Assembly (NCBI GenBank): GCA_964483625.1
Contig: CAZABB010000008.1
Coordinates: forward strand, 1-58,102
DNA from: JAFGQU01 sp964483625
GTDB taxonomy: Bacteria > Omnitrophota > Gorgyraeia > Duberdicusellales > 4484-171
Length of the DNA stretch: 58,102 bases
Direction: 5' to 3'
Position numbers and translations under genes: made by a program. The notes beneath the pieces were generated by a model, which was given only the letters and a program-made list of their open reading frames with translations, did not search any database and was not told the DNA's origin. Of this stretch, positions 16,111-24,157 are shown one piece after another; position 1 is the first letter of the stretch, and every line of letters begins with the position of its first letter.

Positions 16111-16305
16111 TTATTTTTTCTTTTTTGCCGTTTTTCTCTTCGCCGGTTTCTTCTTTGCGTCCGTCTTTTTGACGGCCTTTTTGCCCGATTCCATCGGTTT
16201 GCCGCAGCACCAGAGCGTGGAACGGGAGAAGCCGGCAGTTGAGACGGTGACCTGTCTCCCGCAGGGTACGCAGACCATATTCTGACCTTTCCGTAATTTT
16301 GCCAT
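16111..16305 (-). CDS. Desulforedoxin-like metal-binding protein with Lys/Ala tail
   Basis: A 64-aa protein. CVPCG and WCCGKPM reproduce the four-cysteine site of desulforedoxin and of the desulfoferrodoxin N-terminal domain. The last 25 residues are a repetitive Lys/Ala tail resembling histone-H1-like basic tails. It could carry iron or zinc; the tail suggests nucleic acid or polyanion binding. AGGAGAT precedes the ATG. It lies apart from the main oxygen-defence cluster. Confidence 0.7.
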   Translation of the reverse strand: MAKLRKGQNMVCVPCGRQVTVSTAGFSRSTLWCCGKPMESGKKAVKKTDAKKKPAKRKTAKKKK

Positions 16306-16330
16306 ATCTCCTCTCCTCCTCTCCTCTTTC

Positions 16331-17446
16331 TCAGGGCTTTAATTCTTCCAGGATCAGGGCGTTGGTTTTGGCGTCAAAACGTACGTTAAAATGTTTTAAG
16401 AAACTCATGCCTAACAGGCCGTCGGTGGAACGGGTTGCGTTTTGCGGTAATACGGTTGCTTCGACTCCGTAGATTTTCGCGGTACCTACCCGCAGGCTTT
16501 TTAAACGAACCGGATAGGCTTCGATCTTTCTTCCGTCGGCCAGTGTGGCGTAGATGGGTATAGGAGTATCCCGGTAGGGAAGGTTCAGTTTCCGGGCAAC
16601 GTCTTCGGATATGGTAACGGTCGTTGCTCCCGTGTCCAGAAGAAAGCGGGCGTGAAAGGTTTCGTTGATTATCCCCTCCACGACGACATGGCTGCCGTAG
16701 GTTTCGACGGGAACTTTATAGGTTGTAAAATCCTGCCGCATGGATTCGATTTCTTTGGTAATGCGGCGCAGGAATTTTTCTTCCCGGCCGGTTAAGGGAT
16801 ATCCTGCCGCGGCCTGTTCGGCCTTCCGGACCAGGAAGTTCAGCTCGTTGGTATAATCGGAAATCTCTTTAGCCAGATTCATGGCCTCGATGTCAACCTT
16901 GTCCTTTTCGGCCCGTTTGGTCTGAATGCGGGCGGCGATGCGGTTATGCTCGGCGATCAATTCGTTATAGCCGTTGGGATCATCCTGGGGGTCGGTTTCG
17001 ATCATCCGGGCTGAGAGTTTCCCCAGAGAAGATGTTAAAGATGTTAATTCCTGTTCGATCTCCTCTCTTTCGGTGAGAAGCCGGTTGCGTTCCCGATAAT
17101 CGGCAAGGGCTTTTTGCCGTAGCGGTTCGATGCGGGTGAATTCATGGGCCAGGGCTTTGAATCGGGCCGGGACGTGTTCCGGCCGCAGGAAATAGGTATA
17201 ACTCCACTCTTCTTTCCGCCGCGATTTTTCTTTTTGCGAGTCACGTTCGATCCGGGCGATTTCATATTTTTTTAAAGTAACAGTACCGAATCCCACATTG
17301 AGTACAATTTTCTGATCGGTTTCTTGTTCGATAATCCCCTCCATGGTCCGTCCATTGGTCAGATGCAATGTATCGGCATATGTGTGGTGAGCGATACATG
17401 TTACCAGCGTGGTTATGATGAGCATAAGGCCGGCGCGAATAATCAT
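16331..17446 (-). CDS. Exported retropepsin-like aspartic protease with coiled coil
   Basis: About 371 aa from the ATG at 17446; the longer frame starts at a TTG at 17485. A signal peptide is followed by a short beta domain (DTLHLTNGRTMEGIIEQ...), a long coiled coil (about 100-235) and a C-terminal retropepsin domain with FLLDTGATTVTIS (DTGAT at about 271-275) and DGLLGMSFL. Bacterial clan AA proteases of this type act in the periplasm on unknown targets. The SM-like or Gly-rich start and the coiled coil suggest assembly into a larger particle. Confidence 0.8.
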   Translation of the reverse strand: MIIRAGLMLIITTLVTCIAHHTYADTLHLTNGRTMEGIIEQETDQKIVLNVGFGTVTLKKYEIARIERDSQKEKSRRKEEWSYTYFLRPEHVPARFKALAHEFTRIEPLRQKALADYRERNRLLTEREEIEQELTSLTSSLGKLSARMIETDPQDDPNGYNELIAEHNRIAARIQTKRAEKDKVDIEAMNLAKEISDYTNELNFLVRKAEQAAAGYPLTGREEKFLRRITKEIESMRQDFTTYKVPVETYGSHVVVEGIINETFHARFLLDTGATTVTISEDVARKLNLPYRDTPIPIYATLADGRKIEAYPVRLKSLRVGTAKIYGVEATVLPQNATRSTDGLLGMSFLKHFNVRFDAKTNALILEELKP

Positions 17447-17494
17447 GATACCTATTATTGTAATGGATGCCGCCGGCAAGGTCAATGGTCACCG

Positions 17495-17677
17495 TTAATG
17501 CAGGGGGTAATGGTCATCTTCAAGAGGTGGCGGGAAGAACGGGTGAGTGTTCGTCTGCGGATTTTCTTTCTTAGAAAAATAGAGAAAATCCAACTGGGCA
17601 AGAATGGCCGGGTTCAGCGCAGTGAAAAATAAGACGTTCGCAAATTGACTGTCGGTAAGGTTATGCTCTCTGTCCAT
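17495..17677 (-). CDS. Hypothetical 60-aa protein
   Basis: A small ORF that begins seven bases after the stop of the next upstream gene. The sequence is unremarkable: hydrophobic in the middle (ANVLFFTALNPAILAQLDFLYF) and Pro/His-rich at the end. No ribosome site is visible, so expression would rely on coupling. It may not be real. Confidence 0.35.
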   Translation of the reverse strand: MDREHNLTDSQFANVLFFTALNPAILAQLDFLYFSKKENPQTNTHPFFPPPLEDDHYPLH

Positions 17678-17684
17678 GAATGTA

Positions 17685-17885
17685 TTATGAGGCAGAATAC
17701 GTCAACGGGATGCGGTTTTTCGGGCGGATAGACGTTTTCTTCTCGGGTTCTTCGATTTCCATTACATAAAAGGTCGTGCCTCCTTTTCCTGTGGGCGGAT
17801 GTTCGTTCATGAGGGCCAGGGCGATCGTTTCGGCGTTGAGCTGGTCGGGATAGTCACAGAAAATGTGAAATAGTTTTGTTTTCAT
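17685..17885 (-). CDS. Hypothetical 66-aa protein
   Basis: A small soluble protein from ATG 17885 with a good ribosome site (AAGGAGCTCTTG). The ORF formally opens at a TTG one codon earlier. It contains CDYPDQLNAETIALALMNEH and a glycine turn (GKGGTTFYVMEIEEP), suggesting a small alpha/beta fold. I do not recognise the family. Confidence 0.55.
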   Translation of the reverse strand: MKTKLFHIFCDYPDQLNAETIALALMNEHPPTGKGGTTFYVMEIEEPEKKTSIRPKNRIPLTYSAS

Positions 17886-17997
17886 CAAGAGCTCCTTCTT
17901 TTTATAAAAACCCTCTTTGGCGGCGAGAAAAGGCGGAAACTATTCTTTATTCGCCGCGCGTTTACCGGTAAAAGGCTTTCCCTCTCCGGCCGGGGTG

Positions 17998-18177
17998 CTA
18001 ATTCAAAACCTCAGATGCCAGTGAGTCGGGGGTAAAAAAGCAAATTGTTTCTTCCCCGAGGGCTTCAGGCAAAGGCGCCGTCCGCGGCTCTTCTTTTTTC
18101 TTAAAGAAGATATGATCGACTAATTCGACGGCCACATCGGCTACCAGCGCCATTGCCAGAATCTCTCCTCTGTTCAT
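17998..18177 (-). CDS. Hypothetical 59-aa protein
   Basis: A short ORF from ATG 18177 to TAG 17998, preceded by AAGGAGG about ten bases upstream. The product starts MNRGEILAMALVADVAVELV, an amphipathic or weakly hydrophobic helix, then KKKEE and an acidic C-terminus. No family recognised; the ribosome site is the main support. Confidence 0.5.
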   Translation of the reverse strand: MNRGEILAMALVADVAVELVDHIFFKKKEEPRTAPLPEALGEETICFFTPDSLASEVLN

Positions 18178-18331
18178 TCTTCGGGAGCCTCCTTCCCCCT
18201 TTTTCCCGCGGCTTGAGGTTAGGTGTATTTTCCATACACCGTCAGTATAAAGTTTTTCCGTTACAGCGGTATGGAGCGACTGTTACGTTTTGGTGAATTC
18301 GTGAACGAGGCCCTCAGGCGGGCTTAACGCA

Positions 18332-18829
18332 TTAAAGCACCCTGCTGTGGGCAATGGCGGCGGGGGAGACGACGTCGATGCTTTCGGCGGTGTCGATGAT
18401 ATCAAGCCCTCCTCCGTACCGGTAGATTTGATGGCAGAGCGCCGAATAGAAATAGTCACGCTGTTTCTGGAACCGGTCGGCGTGGATTTTTAAAAAACGC
18501 AGTCCCAGGCGGGCCAGGAGTTTCAGCAGTCCCAGGTACAGTACACCGGTATAGTCATACCGGGAATTCAGCGTCCCCACCAGATAGGGATACCGTGCCT
18601 TCTAGATCATATTCATACTGCTCTTTTATCCGGTAGATATCGTAGGGAGTGTTGATCTTGCGTATGTCCCGGGCGCGTAGCCGCCGCGGGTAATTGCTTC
18701 GATTGCCAGGCTCATTTTTTTCGACACGCAGACGGCAACGTGTGAGTAAGGGCTTCCCGTTCCCCAGGCGATGAGGCGGGAGAGGCCGCGGGGATTTTTG
18801 AATAAAAGGATATCGCCGTCGTGCATCAT
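18332..18829 (-). pseudogene. Broken YiiX/LRAT-like permuted papain-fold protein
   Basis: Three consecutive frames together encode about 166 aa. Frame A (18829 to about 18680) has GDILLF, TGSPYSHVAV and AIEAITRGG, as in YiiX-type NlpC/P60 relatives. Frame B (about 18680-18600) continues KINTPYDIYRIKEQYEYD. Frame C (about 18600-18332) gives RYPYLVGTLNSRYDY and YFYSALC, ending with a typical SPAAIAHS. The shifts lie near GCGCCCGGG and near 18596. The position of the catalytic Cys seems to be Tyr. Real decay or assembly error cannot be separated. The start overlaps the alkD stop. Confidence 0.6.
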
Positions 18830-19527
18830 ACGGTTCCCTTCAGGTAGGCCCGGCGTTTCTTCTCGGGGAATTTTTCGATGGCATACCGTAACATCGTGCG
18901 CGGCATTTTCTTGTAATGGGCCCGCAGAAACTTCTCTAAGCGCGTCCGGTCGCGTTTGCCGACTTCACGCAGCATCCATCCGGCCGCCTTATGCATAAGG
19001 TCATGGCGGTCTGAAAGCAGGATCTCCGCCAGATTCATGGTATCGCCGAAATCGTCCTGCCGGATGAAATAAAATGTCGCGACGATGGCAATGCGCCGGC
19101 TCCATATATCCGGGGACCGGACCATTCGGTACAGGATCGACCGGGAGGTATCGGCGCACCAGGCGCCGACGATCGCCGGAGCGGTCAGATCGACCAGGTC
19201 CCAGTTATTAATGAATTCGGTATGCCGGATGTAGAAGTTGAAGATGTCTTTTCTGATCCGCGTTGTGCCGGTGGCGAAATGCTCTTTCAGGATCAGAAGC
19301 GCCAGGAGCCGTTCTTCATGAAGGGGTGAGGTTAACAGGGTCCGGATGTCCTCCTGGGCGATATCCCCAAACTGCCGCGCGAGGGCCCTGATCTGCGGCA
19401 CGGTGATACCCAGAAAAACATCCCCTTCCCCGTATTGTCCGGGACCGGTTTTAAAGAAGCCCGCCAGCACTTTTGCTTTTTCGGGATTTGCTTCGTTCTG
19501 AAGTCTTGCGCGGATGGTTTTGATCAT
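18826..19527 (-). CDS. AlkD-like DNA alkylation repair protein
   Basis: A 233-aa HEAT-repeat-like protein with the AlkD hallmarks VFLGITVPQIRALA, NNWDLVDLTAPAIVG, SPDIWSRRIAIVATFYFI and HDLMHKAAGWMLREVGKRD. AlkD enzymes excise N3- and N7-alkyl purines without base flipping. The family's DNA-contacting Trp/Asp positions appear kept (NNWDLVD, WSRR). It is preceded by its own promoter and followed by the overlapping broken gene. Confidence 0.9.
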   Translation of the reverse strand: MIKTIRARLQNEANPEKAKVLAGFFKTGPGQYGEGDVFLGITVPQIRALARQFGDIAQEDIRTLLTSPLHEERLLALLILKEHFATGTTRIRKDIFNFYIRHTEFINNWDLVDLTAPAIVGAWCADTSRSILYRMVRSPDIWSRRIAIVATFYFIRQDDFGDTMNLAEILLSDRHDLMHKAAGWMLREVGKRDRTRLEKFLRAHYKKMPRTMLRYAIEKFPEKKRRAYLKGTV

Positions 19528-19563
19528 TTGGTATCGGTATAGAATATGTATCCGGAATGACTT

Positions 19564-19591
19564 ATTTTAACGGCCGGGAACGTAGTGTCAA
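19564..19591 (-). promoter_or_regulatory. Sigma-70 promoter for the AlkD gene
   Basis: On the - strand TTGACA (19586-19591), a 16-base spacer and TAAAAT (19564-19569). Confidence 0.55.
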
Positions 19592-19606
19592 GGGGTGGTC
19601 CGGAGT

Positions 19607-19647
19607 AAAAAAAAGGGGAGGAAATACCCGTAAGTATTCTCCTCCCC
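19607..19647 (-). terminator. Intrinsic terminator closing the peptide/two-component operon
   Basis: On the - strand GGGGAGGAGAATAC and GTATTTCCTCCCC pair, with loop TTACGG, followed by eight T. It lies about 130 bases after the REC-AraC stop. I see no gene in 19648-19775. Confidence 0.85.
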
Positions 19648-19775
19648 ATTGCTCAGGATTGGTCATTCCGAAGAATGACACAATCTAAGTATATAGTTTA
19701 TGCGGAGATTTGCCTATGGTCTGATGCCACTTATAACTGTCCTGGTTCCCCTTTTTGGGCGAAAAATGCCGGTAT

Positions 19776-20501
19776 TTACTTGTTTTTTGTGGTTCTTTTC
19801 CGGTAGGCCGCGGGGGTCTTCCCGGTCAGTTTCTTGAAGGTTTTGATAAATGATTCCGGGCTTTCATAGCCGATCTGGTAGGCGATTTGATTGATGGTCA
19901 GTCCTGAGGTTTCCATCAGTTTTTTAGCTTTCTCCACTTTGGCGTCGAGACGGTATTGATTGAAACTTTTGCCGGTTTTTTCTTTGAAAATCCGGCTGAA
20001 ATATTTCGCCGAAAGGTACACCTGGCCGGCGACGTCTTCCAGTGTAAGCGGTTTGTGGCAGTTGAGTTCAATAAAATGCCTGGCGTAGGCGATTTTTGAA
20101 TTCGTATCTTCCTGGTACCGGCCGCCGGCGGTACGGCGGGTCGATGAAAGCAGTTTCTTGAACATCTGTTTCATGGCTTCGACGTCGAACGGTTTATCCA
20201 TGTATTCGTCGGCATGTTCCCGGAGCGCTTCGACGACGACATCTTTGGAATTGCAGCCGGTAAGGATGATCACTTTGACCGGCGGGCTCATCGTTTTGAT
20301 TTCTTTCAAAAGAGCCAGGCCGTTCATTCCCGGCATGACGACGTCAAGGACGACCAGGTCGATGGCGTGAGGTTTCTTGAGGATCCCCAGGGCTTCCTCG
20401 GCATCTTTGGCGGTGATGACCCGATAGTCTTCGAATGCCACACAGAAGGTGTCCCGGATGATTTTCTCGTCATCGACAACAAGTATTTTTTCTCCGATCA
20501 T
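19776..20501 (-). CDS. Response regulator, REC + AraC-type DNA-binding domain
   Basis: A 241-aa protein. The receiver domain spans 1-120 (phospho-acceptor Asp53 in VVLDVVMPG, Lys in DKPF), and an AraC double helix-turn-helix spans 140-235, ending with IAYQIGYESPESFIKTFKKLTGKTPAAYRK. Its start overlaps the end of the PAS kinase gene by four bases, so the two are coupled and probably partners. It is the last gene of the operon before the terminator. Confidence 0.92.
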   Translation of the reverse strand: MIGEKILVVDDEKIIRDTFCVAFEDYRVITAKDAEEALGILKKPHAIDLVVLDVVMPGMNGLALLKEIKTMSPPVKVIILTGCNSKDVVVEALREHADEYMDKPFDVEAMKQMFKKLLSSTRRTAGGRYQEDTNSKIAYARHFIELNCHKPLTLEDVAGQVYLSAKYFSRIFKEKTGKSFNQYRLDAKVEKAKKLMETSGLTINQIAYQIGYESPESFIKTFKKLTGKTPAAYRKRTTKNK

Positions 20502-22387
20502 AGGCGTCTCTTTCTGCGTTTAGGGACGGTATATGCCGGCAATACAATTGCCGCTGTCGTGTTTCTCTCCGAGGCAACGCGGAAGGAAAGGGTGCCGTGG
20601 TGCTGTTCGATGATGCGATAAGCAATAGATAGCCCTAATCCCATCCCCTTCTGGGGAGCCTTGGTCGTAAAAAAAGGGTTAAAAATATGCGGCATGTCTT
20701 TTTTTGCGATGCCGGAGCCGTTATCGGAAACAGTAATCTCGATCTGATGGGTTTGTTTTTTGTATCGGCTCGTGATATGAATGATCCCTTTTCCCCTCCN
20801 NNNNNNNNNATTGAGAAAAACCTGCTGCAGGAGATTCTCGTCTCCTCGGACCGGAGGGATACCGGCGGCGAGGGTTTGTTTGAGTGTAATGCCGCGGTCT
20901 TTAAGCTGTTTGTTGATCAGGAGAATCGCTTGAGAAAGCGGCCGGTGCGGGTTTATCTGTTTCATTCTGAACTCGGCTTTCCGGGAGAAGAACCGTACGT
21001 TTTTGATGATCCGGGCCATCCGGTCGGTCTGTTCAATGATCTGTTCGAGATATTTTTTAATCTTCCGGGGATCATCCGGTTTGCCCGATAAGCTCTGGGC
21101 CAGGGCCCGGATGCCGGTTAACGGCTGGTTGAGTTCATGGGAAATTCCGGCGGCGAGCTGGCCTATTGCCGCCATCTTGCTGCTTTGAATGAGTTGTACT
21201 TGAGTCGTTTTGAGTTCTTCGTAAGCTTTTTTAAGTTTTTCCCGGCTTTTTTTGCGTTCGGTAATGTCGGAAGCGATTATCTGAATGCTGCCGTTCTCCA
21301 GGCGCGAACCGCGCGCTTCCACCGTTACCAGAGTTTTATCTTTGCGGATACATTCGATCTCGAGAGATTGGGGAAAGATTCCTTTTTTCGCGTTGGTAAA
21401 TAACGTGAATAACTCAGGCAGGTCTTTCACTTTGAATCCGCCGATTTTGGAAAAATGCCTTCCGATGATCTCATCCTTACGGTAACCGGACAATTTTTCC
21501 GTCACCGAATTGCAGTCGGTCACAAACCCGCCCCGGTTGAGAATAACAATGCTTGCGGGAGAAGTTTCGATCATGCTGCGGTATTTGCTTTCACTGGCGG
21601 CGAGGGCTTCCTTTGTCTCCTTTAACTGAGTGATATCGTTGCCGATACAGAGGATTTCGGTCAGTTTCCCGTTTGCGTCGCACAGCCCTTTATTGGACCA
21701 GAGAACCCATACCCGTTCGCCGTTTTTTCGCATATTTTCGTTTTCGTTGGCGGCGTATCGTTCCGGTTCTTTGCCGATATTTCTGATCATCGCCCGCAGA
21801 TCGCGCCCGGTAGTTTCTTCCTTTGGTACAATCGTACCCACAACGTTTTTGCCGAGAAGATCTTTCCGCCGGTATCCGAAAAACCGTTCGGCAAACGTAT
21901 TGAAATAAACTATGTTGCCCCGGGTATCCATCCGTAAAATAATACTGTTGGCGGTCTCCACCAGCATGTGGTGATTGCGGGTGCTTTGGGCCAGAAGATC
22001 CTCGATGTGCCGGTGGTGAGTAATGTCCCAGAATATTCCGAGCAGGCCGATGATGTTCCTCTGGTTGTCACGCAAAGGAGTTTTGTAGGTGTGAACGATA
22101 CGCGGTTGTCCGTTATGAATATAGGTTTCTTCAAGATGAGCCGGTTTTTTTTCGTCTAAAACCTTCTTGTCGTCGCGCCGGTATTTTTGCGCCAGGTCAC
22201 GGGGAAAGAGCTCGTAGTCCGTTTTCCCGCGGATTTCCTGCGGCGTCCGATGATGATCATCGGCGTATGCCCGGTTACAGAAGATATACCGCAGGTGAAG
22301 GTCTTTACAGAACACCTTCTGCGGCATCCGCTCCAGGATCACCTGCGATATATCGTGTATGAAAGGGTTTTCTAAAGAGTGGTTCAT
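20498..22387 (-). CDS. Cytosolic sensor histidine kinase, three PAS domains
   Basis: About 629 aa in the given sequence, with no membrane helix. PAS domains lie at about 15-125, 130-255 and 260-385; HisKA has AGISHELNQPLTGIRAL; the HATPase end has DNGSGIAKKDMPHIFNPFF and GMGLGLSIAYRI. Ten N at 20800-20809 interrupt it just after VFLN, where the N-box belongs. Frame is kept, but about seven residues are missing compared with the sister kinase. It follows the membrane kinase by ten bases and overlaps the REC-AraC gene. Confidence 0.88.
   Translation of the reverse strand: MNHSLENPFIHDISQVILERMPQKVFCKDLHLRYIFCNRAYADDHHRTPQEIRGKTDYELFPRDLAQKYRRDDKKVLDEKKPAHLEETYIHNGQPRIVHTYKTPLRDNQRNIIGLLGIFWDITHHRHIEDLLAQSTRNHHMLVETANSIILRMDTRGNIVYFNTFAERFFGYRRKDLLGKNVVGTIVPKEETTGRDLRAMIRNIGKEPERYAANENENMRKNGERVWVLWSNKGLCDANGKLTEILCIGNDITQLKETKEALAASESKYRSMIETSPASIVILNRGGFVTDCNSVTEKLSGYRKDEIIGRHFSKIGGFKVKDLPELFTLFTNAKKGIFPQSLEIECIRKDKTLVTVEARGSRLENGSIQIIASDITERKKSREKLKKAYEELKTTQVQLIQSSKMAAIGQLAAGISHELNQPLTGIRALAQSLSGKPDDPRKIKKYLEQIIEQTDRMARIIKNVRFFSRKAEFRMKQINPHRPLSQAILLINKQLKDRGITLKQTLAAGIPPVRGDENLLQQVFLNXXXXRGKGIIHITSRYKKQTHQIEITVSDNGSGIAKKDMPHIFNPFFTTKAPQKGMGLGLSIAYRIIEQHHGTLSFRVASERNTTAAIVLPAYTVPKRRKRRL
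20800..20809. other. Assembly gap (10 N) inside the PAS kinase gene
   Basis: Ten unknown bases replace the ATP-binding N-box. The neighbouring kinase has 11-12 residues between VFLN and the following strand, against four here, so the true gap is probably 31 or 34 bases if the frame is intact. Confidence 0.9.
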
Positions 22388-22396
22388 TGGTTTTCC

Positions 22397-24157
22397 CTAC
22401 GGATGATGTGCCGGTAATGTTATGGTAAAGCTCGTTCCCTGAAGCGCCTCGCTTTTTACCGAAATTGTTCCCTGATGCTGTTCGATAATTTTTTTACATA
22501 TTGTCAGTCCCAATCCCATTCCCTTGGCGCGTGAAGTGTAGAACGGTTCGAATATCTTCTCGAGTTCCTCCGGCGCGATGCCTGCTCCTGAATCTCGGAA
22601 CGTAAGTATTATTTCTTCCGGCTCCTCCCCCGGGATGTTGTATCGAGCCGATATGTCGAGTGTACCCCCGCCTTCGGTTGCCTGCAAGGCGTTCATGATA
22701 ATGTTTAAAAATACTTGTTTCAGGCGTTCGGGGTCGGCGAGGATGACCGGTATATCCCTTTCGCGGCGGCACTGCAAAGAGATCTTGTTCCGGACGGCTT
22801 CCTCCTCCACCATCTGGATGACTTCTTCGAGGATTTCTCCGATATGACATTCGGTTTTTTTGAGTATGTCCCGCCGGGAGAATTCGGTGATCTCCTTTAC
22901 CATCCGTTCCCAGCGGTCGATCTCCGGCGGAATGATCGTATTGAATTTTCTGATGAATTCGGGATCGTGATGTCTGCCGGGGAGCATTTGGATAAACGCC
23001 TTGATCGCGACCAGGGAATTTTTCAGCTCATGGGCGATGCGTGAGGCCGCTTCTCCGATCGCCGAGAACCGCTCACGCATTTTGGCGACTTTGAGTCGTT
23101 CGGTCATGTGGTTGAAGGTCTCAAGCAGTTCGCCCAGTTCATCACGCCGGGTGATCTTCAGCGTATGATCAAGGTTGCCTTCGGCTACGCCTTTCATCTG
23201 GGCGATGAGAGATTTCAGCGGCCGGGTGACCAGCCGGGCGATGAGTATGCTCACGATGAGGGCAAAGATTTCGCTTAATAGGATAATCAGCCAGGCTTGT
23301 AACCGCATGCGCCGGGAAAAAATATAGGCGGTAGTTTGCGTTTCTCGTAAAACCATGCCCCAGCCCAGATGAGATACCGGAGCATAGGCTGAGATCCAGT
23401 GCCGGCCTCCCGCATCGGTTATCTCCTGTGCGCCCCGGGTGCCGCGCAGGACCTCCCGTACGTCGGGTAAAGCGGCCATGGTTTCCTTTTTTAAGACGCG
23501 CTTTTTGTCCTGATGGGCGATAAGCGTTCCTGTAGCGTCGACCAGAAACGACCGGGAGGTATCACTGATCTGAATCCGGTCGACCATATCCCAGATTCCC
23601 CGCAGATTGGCGTCGGCAATAAGCATGCCGTTGATCTTTCCCAGTCGTTTTATCGGTATCGCGATCGTCACAAACGGCGTAGCGTTATCCATGAACTTCA
23701 CCGGGGAGATGTAATTCCGGCGCTGGCGGATACGGTTCAGCGCTTCCTGAGGATATTGCCAGGTGAGGCCCCGTCCCAGTTCGGAACTGGCTAATTCGCG
23801 TCCGCTTAAATCAACCGATGAGGCGCGGATGAATAAGGGCTGGTTTAAGATGAGTTCGACCAGGATCGTCTCCTGCTTAAACGGTGCCGGACTGAGCACG
23901 CCCAGCATCGCCGCGGTAGCGCCGAGGGTATCATAGGCCCTGAGGATAAACAGCTCGATTTCCTCCGCCGCCCGGGTCGCGATCTCCCGATGGTTGATCA
24001 GTACCGATTTTCGTACGGCTTCCTGGGAGGTGTCGATAAGGAGAAACCCCAGAAGCATAACCGGTATGGTCATAATAATGACCAGCATCGCGGCGATTTT
24101 AAGCCATAGTCTGCGGTAGAACGCTTCCGGTACCAGCCGGCGCAGCAGGTTTTTCAT
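22397..24157 (-). CDS. Membrane sensor histidine kinase with dCache-like domain
   Basis: A 586-aa protein. The first helix is at about 18-40 and a large periplasmic domain of the Cache type covers about 42-285 (YISPVKFMDNATPFVTIAIPI, DATGTLIAHQD, ISAYAPVSHLGWGMV). A second helix lies at about 288-310, then HAMP, HisKA with RIAHELKNSLVAIK, and HATPase with an intact N-box (IIMNALQATEGGG). Cache domains bind small ligands, so an extracellular signal, perhaps the modified peptide or its binding-protein complex, is plausible. The start overlaps the exporter stop (ATGA). Confidence 0.9.
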   Translation of the reverse strand: MKNLLRRLVPEAFYRRLWLKIAAMLVIIMTIPVMLLGFLLIDTSQEAVRKSVLINHREIATRAAEEIELFILRAYDTLGATAAMLGVLSPAPFKQETILVELILNQPLFIRASSVDLSGRELASSELGRGLTWQYPQEALNRIRQRRNYISPVKFMDNATPFVTIAIPIKRLGKINGMLIADANLRGIWDMVDRIQISDTSRSFLVDATGTLIAHQDKKRVLKKETMAALPDVREVLRGTRGAQEITDAGGRHWISAYAPVSHLGWGMVLRETQTTAYIFSRRMRLQAWLIILLSEIFALIVSILIARLVTRPLKSLIAQMKGVAEGNLDHTLKITRRDELGELLETFNHMTERLKVAKMRERFSAIGEAASRIAHELKNSLVAIKAFIQMLPGRHHDPEFIRKFNTIIPPEIDRWERMVKEITEFSRRDILKKTECHIGEILEEVIQMVEEEAVRNKISLQCRRERDIPVILADPERLKQVFLNIIMNALQATEGGGTLDISARYNIPGEEPEEIILTFRDSGAGIAPEELEKIFEPFYTSRAKGMGLGLTICKKIIEQHQGTISVKSEALQGTSFTITLPAHHP

